A stretch of DNA of 64,000 bases from Chrysogorgia sp. JL179-B06 (lineage: Eukaryota; Cnidaria; Anthozoa; Scleralcyonacea; Chrysogorgiidae), in contig JAYKKM010000428.1 in NCBI GenBank assembly GCA_035772405.1, positions 8,273,501-8,337,500 on the forward strand, given 5' to 3'. Made by a program: the position numbers and the translations under genes. This document shows, piece after piece, positions 12,173 through 22,200 of this stretch. How positions within the stretch are numbered: position 1 is the first letter of the stretch; each line of letters opens with the position of its first letter. Under the pieces are notes generated by a model. The model searched no databases. It worked only from the letters and a program-made list of their open reading frames with translations, and was not told the origin of the DNA.

Positions 12173-12602
12173 TATTGTCTTATTTGGAAGAACTTTTAAA
12201 ATGATAAAGTAATTTCTTTTGAAGATTTTCGTTTCTTCGCTTTCTTTTTGAGATATATCAGTTTGTTTGATATGCAAATGTCCGGAATTTACGTCACACA
12301 TGCATGACTTATTGGAGAAATGTGTGTATCTCTTTCATTCTCGAACGAAATCCTTTAAAATCGAAAAGTTTGGTGTTGTGGGAGAAACACGCACACGTGT
12401 TATTCACACTTTAGTGTTTTTATTTGATGAACGTAAAGATATATAACATTCTCTGATAACTCATTATGCATGTTGACGTAAATTCCGGACATTTGCATAT
12501 CAAACAAACTAAACTGATATATCTCAAAAAGAAAGCGAAGAAACGAAAATCTTCAAAAGGAGTTACTTTATCATTTTAAAAGTTCTTCCAAATAAGACAA
12601 TA
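12173..12602. mobile_element. Hairpin MITE of about 430 bp with arms of about 150 bp
   Basis: Left arm 12173-12325 begins attgtcttatttggaag and contains cggaatttacgtca. Right arm 12450-12602 is its reverse complement, ending ttccaaataagacaat. The arms differ at few positions and flank a loop of about 125 bp. No coding sequence. This is the structure of a non-autonomous foldback DNA element. Confidence 0.8.
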
Positions 12603-12955
12603 CAAATTTCGAGGTTAAAGTCACTTTAAACAAAATAATCTTATTAGCTGCCATGGTTTGTTTCGCAAGTGATTGTTTGCAACCAACCTATCATTTACTG
12701 CACACATCACAGTTTCTTTGGTTGATGATGTCATCCATTGCAGGACCATGGCTACCTTGACAATTTTGTGATATACAACTACAGCATTACTATACTGTAG
12801 TTATATATAATGTACAATAGGTTGAATCACCAGACATTTGCAGATGTTATACATTATCACATACATGTAGTGTCATAGACACAACCTTGCAACTACATGT
12901 ACATGTAGGTGCAAGGTTGCTATTGATCATGAATAAACCTCGACAAATTTTAATA
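12603..12955. other. Region downstream of EEF1B2
   Basis: AT-rich. A short inverted pair, gtgcaaggttg and caaccttgcac, lies at about 12885-12920. It is beyond the likely EEF1B2 poly(A) site and I see no gene. Confidence 0.35.
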
Positions 12956-12961
12956 TTTATT
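12956..12961 (-). terminator. EEF1B2 polyadenylation signal AATAAA
   Basis: Plus-strand tttatt reads AATAAA on the gene strand, about 85 bases past the EEF1B2 stop codon. It is a canonical hexamer at a normal distance for a short 3' UTR. Confidence 0.6.
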
Positions 12962-13044
12962 TCATTTTATTTTGCTATTGCTTGTAATTGTTTCAAGAAG
13001 ACTTCCTTTTCGAGGAGAATTCAACGTTCAAAGATTAGAACAAG

Positions 13045-13262
13045 TTAGATCTTGTTAAAAGCTGCAACATCCATTGACTGAATATAATCGTCAAACTTAC
13101 AAATTTCTTCATCAAGAAAATCAGTGGTAATTTTTTCATCTTCTATGACACAGGAAATTTGCAAGATTTTTATTCCATATGCAAGAGGTTGTAGTTTACT
13201 TGCACCCCACAATAACCCATCAGCTTTGATTGTTCGGACATGTTGCTCCATCTTTGCCATGT
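13045..13262 (-). CDS. EEF1B2: EEF1B2 exon 5 with stop codon
   Basis: Acceptor TTGCAG/ACATGGCA. It encodes the exchange domain from [10 protein letters not shown] through [11 protein letters not shown] to [11 protein letters not shown], then TAA at 13045-13047. Confidence 0.97.
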
Positions 13263-16200
13263 CTGCAAGTCAAGAACAATTATAGTGGCAAACATCAGTA
13301 AATGAACCGGAAAAGAGCTTTCCATTTCGCATTATCGAGCATACTTGCACACAAAAGAATAACCGGTCACAATGTTTCTCTGGAAGATTTTGACAGAGAT
13401 AACGTTCAAAAATCTACGAAGAAGCGGCCTTCATATTGCCGATTAATTTTAAGTACATAAACAGGTTTTTACGAAGGGTATGCACGTTCCCGTAATATAA
13501 TATAATATAATATAATATAATAGTGTGTTATGTATTTGCACTCGGTGATTCCAAATCTGTTTTCAGAATTGAAATCCGTTAACTATTGTCCGAGATAACG
13601 TTGAAAATCTACGATTAAATGTGCATCCTTCCGATTTGTGATCAACAATTATATACATGTCGTGCGAGGTCTGGAGACCATGGATGAGGGAAATACCGCA
13701 GGCGGGTTAGGATGAAAGTCTAGGGGTGTTAGGGTTACGATTGGGGTTAGGACCTTTTACAATTTTAACAGCAAACTTTTGACAACTGACACATTTGGCG
13801 AAAAAGATATATTTACAGTATGCCAGGCTAGTGGGCGTCTTGTTCTAATTTATTCCTACGTCATTATGTTACGTTGTGATTATCTTCTGATTGCTGGTGA
13901 AAGGCTCTATATAAATATATAAATTGAGCTACCATCTACTCTAAGCTCTCCCATATTCACTATGTACAGCAGTGCATTAATATTAACATAGTCAAGCATT
14001 ACTAATATAGTGACTGCCACATAAGACAGTATATACGGTATATATATCAGTACATATCTGCAGTATCAGTACATATCATTGTAAGTTGTAACCTTTACTA
14101 TAACCTGCAGTATATCATTGTAACCTGTAGCTCAATGGTTATAGAGTGTCTCACTGCAGCAATCAGAATGTTACAGATTTGTCTGTCTCCTGTCTCAGAA
14201 ACATTTTTCTGAGGATATGAGCTTGACGATCGTCCATTTATCGTATGTCTTAAAAGCTCTCCCACACTCACTACATGCAGCAATGTATATAATTAACATT
14301 TGCTTAACACAGTAACAGAATTAACCAGATGAATCACCAGCTGAATTCTCACATTATTACTAAATCATCCACAACCAAAACTTTTGTGTTTACTAAGGTT
14401 CAGGCTAATAGTTGATCAGTTTTGGCAAATAATTAGGTTTGGACTCATGAAAGGTTTATGGGGTCAGAACTGCACTTACTAAGACCTATGCAAATTAATT
14501 GTCTGCATGAAGGTTGTCAATCACTTTCTAAATGTACAGTATGTACACAAATTAATAGAAGAAATACCTGTTTGATCATCCCAGGGCTTTATATCAAGAA
14601 GAAGAGTAGACTTTGCAATTGTTGCTGGCTCTAGATAAAAAATGCAACTGCTAAATATACAGTAGAACCTGAATTTTACAACCCCCATGTTTTACAACCA
14701 CATTTTCTGGCACAGATGATTCAGTGCTTTCAATGAATAAAATATGCGAGCGCGATGAATTGCGAATGATGGGGAGCGAAATATGTTTTTCTACAAAAAC
14801 AGCGCCAATTTATAGTCTAAACGTCTAAAAACAGCGCTATATTAGTAATAGACTTCAATAAACGGTTTTAGTTTTTTGACTACTTAATACTGTAACTTAA
14901 ACTTAAGTCGTAGACATAAAATCAACTTGAAAATATCAATACAACTTATTGAGAAATAATAATAGTTGTTAAAAGAACACGGAACAGACGTGCAAGTTTA
15001 CAAAGATGTCATGGCATACAAAGGTATCAAAATTATTATTAAACAAGACATCCATTTACAAAAAGAATCAGTGTCAAAATTTACTTATTCGTTTTAATTG
15101 TCACTATAACATCACTGGTATTATCGTCAATGTTAAAAACCATTAATTCGTCGACTAAGCGTTTGTCTTCATTGTCCATATACCCCAGGTTACAGTATCT
15201 TCATTGTCATCATCATCAACTTTGTGACCGTCGTCTGAATCGGGCAGTTGTTCAACCAAGTCTAGCTGCTTCAGAGGAAAGCGTGATAATTCTGCGTTTG
15301 CCAAGATATTACTAACGCACGATCGATAATTTCCTCCCTTTCCTTCTCGCTCCATTAAATGGACTTGTTCGCGGACACAATCACAGAGTTTTAGAGGGTG
15401 TTGTGGCTCATGGAAAGGCACTTGTCGGACAAGATATTTGTCACAAAACGGAAGGCAATTTGCTAGTACCCTCCAGAATTTCCTTTTTCCAGTCAAACAT
15501 TGACCCCTCCCCCCCCCCCCCACACCCCTCGAATTTCCAAAGCTTCAATGTCATTTAAAATATGAATAGCATAGCAGGGAATAGCAGCAAAACGTCTTAA
15601 AATACAGTGCAATGTAACAGAATAGGCCAGGGTTCTTTCTGTATATACTAAGACAATATACTAATTAGGCAAGCGAAATTAACGAGAGCACAGGCATGAC
15701 GCAACACTACAGTCTACCGCACATTCTCGAACAAGAAAGCAGAGGATATTTGTAGTAGCAACGCGTTGAAAACATTCAAATCTAGCGAATCTCAGCTCAT
15801 ATACAGTACTTGCGAAATTTCGGTCGTCCACAAAAACTATGGAGAGAGTCTGTTCGAGTATGAACAATGCCACTTCGAATTTAAATAAAATTCAAAGTCA
15901 GCTTACAAAAGCCTGCTACTTGACAGCAAGAATAAGTTTGCGGTTTTTCTGAAAAATAGTGCCCCCATGACAGTGTTGTGTTAAACCGCCATTAATGGCG
16001 TCAACAATGTGATATTTGGAAAGTAAACCAACTTAATCAACATGATTTTACTCATTTCTCAGAGCAAGTACAAGACAAAAGCAATTGTTGATCACCTTGA
16101 ACCTTTTAATTTCTTCCAGTCACAAACATGGAGACTATATAAAGTCTGCATATATTCGTCACCAAGGACAAAGATTTAATAGTCGCATTGACAATTATCG

Positions 16201-19200
16201 GTAGTAATTACGGGCCGTAATATCTAAAATATAAAGACTGCGACACAGCAAAACACGTTCTATCTTGTTACACTGCGTTAAATGTACAATCAGTAGAAAT
16301 ATATTTTATCAAATATGTGACTACTTCGATTACCATCTGGAAAATTAAGACGACTCTGACCCCCCTCTTCAGAAATTTCAGTGTCCAACATCCCCACCCC
16401 ATCAGAAATTCCAGTGCCTTCCGTGTGCGGGTTATGGATTTTTTCTGCAGTAAATCTTTTACCTGTACATGAGAAAATCATCCAGCTATATACAGAAAAT
16501 ATTTTTACATCGAAAATTTTAATAAATGACAACCAATTATACAGTGCAATTATAAATACTAGAAAAATGCTATAGCTAAAGTAACAATAAAACATACTTT
16601 TAGCTTTCTTTTCTTGGTATGCTGACAACCGTTCCTGCTTCAACTTTTCAGCAGCTTCCTAATAATAAATGTAAGACAGCTATTTAATCTATTGATACAG
16701 TAAATTATCCCTATTAAAATCTTGTTCAACAAAATGCTTAAGAATATCAGAATCAAAAATAATAAAGTGACAAAGATTCAACAAAATCTTTGCAATTGGC
16801 AACATTTTTAAAATTAAATAACAGAATGCACTATATGTTTACCTTTTGTTCTTCAGTGTCACTTCCAAAGAGATCTTCATCATCATCGTCATCATCATCA
16901 TCATCTGCATTTGTTGGCTGAGCAACAGTGGAAGAACCATAAGTTGCCAAAGGTTTTCTGTCCCCACCAAATGATGACTTTTCACTATCATATGACACTA
17001 TATGATTATACCATCTTAATGCATTGGCAAGATCTGCAGGAGGAGCACTATCAATGGCTTCAAATACCACCACATCTGACTGGGAAGGTTGAAACCTATA
17101 GTAAACCACCAATAATTTAATAAAATAACAACAGTGTTGCTCAAAGCCTTACATTTATTGAAGCTGTTAGAGACAATAAAACTTAACGATAATGTGAAAA
17201 TTCTATGTACACAAATTTAGTTACCATATAATACAAGATAAAATTCTGCTAATTTCCGTTATTTTTTAAAAGACAATTTGAGGCAAATACTAACAATATT
17301 TTACACAGATATGATTGTTTTAAAAGCTGAAAAATAGACTGTGGGTCACCATGAAGGGTCCAAATTAGCACTTTGAAAAAAGCACATTGCAAAGCAGTTA
17401 TGGAAAATGTGAAGATTTAAAAAGCTATTTTTCTGAAAATTGCAAAGCTCTACAAGGAATATATACTAGTATATATCACAAAGTTCTGTTCATTATTTCA
17501 AATACCCATTAATGGCTCATAATTAAAGGAAGCAAAGTCTCGTGTTCTTTTTCAGTAACTTGAGTTACTAAACATCAATAAAATTATTTGACCTGTCAAA
17601 TACTTACTTGTGGCTAATTAATTCATGGGCTGCTCATAGCTTAGTGGCAGCTGTATTACTGTCATGGCCAGTTGTCATGTGAAAATGTGATTTGTCATTT
17701 GAGAGTTACATAATCTACTGAAGATGCGAAAAGTACTATCAATCTCTGAGAAATCAATCGATCTACCAGCACGATCAAATACATCAAAACTGGTATTTCC
17801 CACGGCCCCACAATTTTTGAAAAAAATGTGAAGAGAATTTGAAAACAGCTTTTGGGAAGAAGTAAGAACTGGCATTACATAAATTAGAAATGAGCCGATC
17901 AGCATAAATAACAGATAATTAGCCGATATAATTAACCAGTGACCGCGATTGACACATAATCGGCCAAGCCAATTCCACATCAAGAATGACCAATCTACGG
18001 TTTTCTATCAATCGATCTGCCAGCACGATCAATTGCATCAAAACCGGCATTTCCCACAGCCCCACAATTTTTGAAAAAAAATAATGTAAAGAGAATTAGC
18101 CATCATTTATTGTCATTTTCCCATTTCTAACTAGAATAGATTAAATGATTTAAAATGTTTAAAGGATTTTAAATGATAATTTAGCATTAATTCAATTAAC
18201 TGGCTCACCCAGGTTGAACTAGCAAAATAATGACGACTGGAATAAGGGATAACAAACCAGAAAACAGAAGGGATAACCAATGTCAATCGGAATAAGAGCA
18301 TAACAGCCATCTGCATCTCAGAGATAAGGGATAAGTATCCTGAAAAACATAGGGATACTTGCACCTAGATCATTTGTTTTCACCACCCCTGGGATGGCAG
18401 GCAGTCCAGGGATTTGAACTTTTGAAATTTTTCCTGGTCAAATTCCCCAACTCACAAGTTTGAGTTAGTCGTCAAATACCACTGCTAGGGGGGCACAATT
18501 AAATGTATTATTATTATTAAGTGTATGACAAACAAAGACTTGGCAATTTCTTCGATAGAAAGGTTCTCCAACGCCAAAGCAACGCAAGTGAGTTTCTCTT
18601 CCAGCACGTCTCTTAAATAAACCTAGGAATGAGTTTAGTCTACTGATCAATCCCCTGGCTCGACCCTCGGGATTCAGTTTTTTGTCAAATGCTTGTCACC
18701 CAGGAAAAAAATCTTTGTCAAATCCCCCACAGTTCCCCGTTGTCCCAGAGTCATAAATTGCCATCTGATATCAACTTCATAGGCATAACAGGCCAACAAT
18801 GTAATAATTTTTGAATTTAGTTTGTGAAAAATTTTATGTTTGAATCAGGGTGCATTCACGTAGCAAAACCCGAATATCTCCGGCGTGGAGTTAGGATGCT
18901 TCTTGGCGTAGCGGCTTACGATTTCTTTCTTGGCGCTACTTAGCAGCAAATATCCTTCCTTTTTATCCAGCAAATATACTTCAATTTAAGGTAAATGTTG
19001 TAGCTTGTGAGCTTGGTACTATAATTATGCCTTCCTCGGCGTCATATCTGGGCTATTTTATAGTTTAACGAGGTTCTCGTCGTACACGAATTTTGTCTTG
19101 GCGCAACTTCGGCGTAAGCTATACATGGAATGCACCCTGGTGTTTGATCCAATCCAAAATTGCAATTTAGTCATTTTATCGGACTAGAACGATTGAAGTG

Positions 19201-22200
19201 ATAAGTATAGTTGTACATTATATATAAATGTTGTACATTATATTGTCGTTGATTTGACGGCAAATCATTATTATGCAACGTACTGACAATTGACAATTTG
19301 CATGTTAGCAAAGCATCATGGGAAAAATGGTAACCTTCACTTGCGTGCGAAATGGCCGCCGTGGAGCGAGCATTTTCCATGTGAGAAATATCGCTTATTT
19401 TTAACACTTTTTTCCTAGTGTTTGAAAATTTTAAAACAAGGAACGTCTTTGTAATGCTATTAAGTTTGTTTTGACTCAAGTACAGCGAAATCGAACCGAA
19501 AATGGACGAGAAAATTCCTGTAGAAGAACCGCAGAGCGAACAATGTGCTCATAAATACGTTCCGAGAGGGAGGTTCTTCCCAACATTTTAAGGTGAGTAC
19601 GCTTAGTAAACATCGGGCCGCTCACCATTTTGACCTACAAATATGTGCGTGTTGTTTCTCGATGTATATCTTGTATTTTGACAACGATCGACTGTTTCCT
19701 GCGGATTTTTTTGCTTGTTGAAATCGACTAACTTATGACAAAATGTCTGTCGATCGTTCGATCAGCATGACACTCAAACACAATGTTTTTAAAGAGACCT
19801 TTAAATGTTTTGGCGCGAACTAAAAGCAGTTCAAACCGGTTTTGTCTGCCCCGGCTCTGTTACTTTGTAAAAACGCCAAAGAGAAAGCATTTTGCCTCTG
19901 TTGTCGCTTATGTTTCTGCTTCCTTTGTTGTGGTCGGTTTATTTCCTGTCAAAATAAACAAGTAGGTTTTTAGTATTAAAATATCAGGCTGTAAATATAT
20001 TAAATTCGTAGTTATATTAACGTAGGTAAAACCGTTTTAAATTTGCATAGGTAGTAGAATATAAAATTTAGTTAGTTATAGTATTAGGTTTTTTAATCTT
20101 CAGGCAGCCCTAAGGATTAAATTTGTAAATAGTAAAATACATAATTAAAGTATAGGTTTAAATAATATAAATTTTTTGATGGATATGGAGCCGGGTACTT
20201 CATCGGAGGCAGATAAAGATTTGGCAGCATTGGGAGATGGTTGGACAAAGAGTTTAAAGTTTATTCCTGGATTCTCATACAAAAAATTGGTAGACCATTT
20301 GATACTAGAAGCAAAAAAAACACCTGATGGCAAGCCTGCCGAGGCATTTAAACACAAGAGAAGTGGATACAAACTATTTAAAGCTGGTTATCCAAGGCAG
20401 TTTATGGTGAAACCTAATGTTAAGAAAGGAAATGAAGCAGTCCTTTTTCTTGTACGGTGCCATGTAAATGCAGAAATGAAGAAAAAACAGTACCTTGTTT
20501 ATGTCCACCTTGATCAACATTCAGGAGATATTGCCTATGCAAAATGCTATTGCCCTGCTGGTGCTGGTGGCTGTTGCAAACATGTAGCGGCTACTTTGTA
20601 TCAGCTTCTCGATTATATTGAACTTGGACTCTCAGATGTACCAGATGATAAAACCTGCACAGAGGAATTACAAATGTGGCATGTCCCTAGAAAGAACACA
20701 ACACAAGCAGCCCTGCTTTTCGAGGACCTGATTTTCCCCCAGGATTCGTATGATAAGGATAAAAAAGGACGTAAACGCCCAGTGCCAGATGGCAAGAGGG
20801 AGGACTACTGTTCAACAAGAGAGAAGGTGTCAAAGGATGACTTGGAGCAGCTTAAAACTGGCTTGGAAAAAGCAGGAAGTACTTGTCATTTAGTTGGCAT
20901 CCTAGGCAACACCAATTGTGAACCTTGTGTGTTTACTGCAAATGAATTACCATCTAGACAGCGCATAATGAAGGCAGGGGAAGTGGGTGACAAACTGGAC
21001 CAAACAGCAGTCAGATCTAGTATTCTAAAAAAATTAACTCAGAATTTAGATTGTACTTGTGTTCCAGACAAAGAAAGTTGTGAGAAATATATTATGGAGA
21101 ACTTGTTTGTTAATAATGAGGGATGCAGAGAGATTGAGAAGAACACACGGAAGCAAAATGAATGCGAAGAGTGGTATAAACAAAGAAAATGTCGGTTGAC
21201 TTCATCATTATTTGGTTGTGTAGTAAAGAGGAGAAAAACTATCTACCCCAAGACTATTGTGAACAAGATTACTAAGCCAAGTAAAATAAAGAATGCAAGT
21301 TGTCAATGGGGAATCGAGAACGAACAGAAGGCATTGGTAAAGTACTATGAATATAAAGATGAGATCAACGAGCACGTAGCTCTTTGCTCAGCCTGTGGTT
21401 TAGTGGTCAATCCAATGTGGCCATGGCTTGGTGCTAGTCCAGATGCTCTCATATTGGATAATAGAGAAGAGTCAATGTATGGAGCTGTGGAGGTAAAATG
21501 CCCTGCATCTAAATCTGGGATGAGTATCATCAATGCATGCAGTGACAAATCATTTTGTTTAGAGATAGTGAATGGAAAGCCATGTCTAAAAAAGAATCAT
21601 GTATATTATTATCAAGTACAAGGCATTATGGCTATTTGCCAGTTGTGTTTCGTAGACTTTGTTGTATATACTGTAAGTGATGTTCATGTTGAAAGGATTT
21701 ATTTTAGTAAAGTTGAATGGGAAAAGTGTACTTTACCTGAACTAACAACTTTTTATTTTAATTATCTGATGCCAGATACTGTTACTGTATTATAACAATT
21801 ATATGTTCACTGAACATAATTTAAATAGTAGACTCACTATTAACTATACTTAATAAAGTAAAAAAACACTGAACTGACTAGAGTCTATCATATACAGTAA
21901 CATAGAATTCATTCTTCATGTGGTTGAATTAATGGCCTGAAAAACAAAGTTAAATATGAACAAATAACCCAAATTTTGTTTAAATCTGAAGCCATAGATA
22001 TCTGCAAGTCATGTTTGAGAATGCGGAAGCTTTTAATTCTTTGGATAGCCCTCTCAACATGTATCCTGTGTTTAGCAATTCTCCTAGTTTTAATCTCATC
22101 CTCTTTTGAAAATTGTGCTTGCTCACCAAGGAAGGGGGGTATGTTTAACGACACGCCTGGTGGTAAATCATTCTCAATTTCAAAGCCTCTATCTGCCATC

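Larger units (their letters stand above)
19292..20217 (+). repeat. Left 926-bp terminal inverted repeat of the transposon
   Basis: It begins gacaatttgcatgttagc and ends with the 13th codon (AAA) of the SWIM/YqaJ gene. It holds a putative promoter, a 5' UTR exon, a 5' UTR intron and the start codon. An open 60-codon frame at 19783-19965 is repeated identically at 23574-23756, confirming the lack of divergence over that stretch. Confidence 0.95.

Noticed and set aside
19783..19965. 60-codon open frame in the left inverted repeat, repeated at 23574-23756
   Set aside because: It lies entirely within the inferred 5' UTR intron, and its identity in both arms follows from the inverted repeat itself, not from coding constraint.
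20176..20178. Start codon at 20176 (and 23363 on the minus strand)
   Set aside because: This triplet is TTG. The first ATG is three bases on, and eukaryotic initiation at TTG is not expected here.
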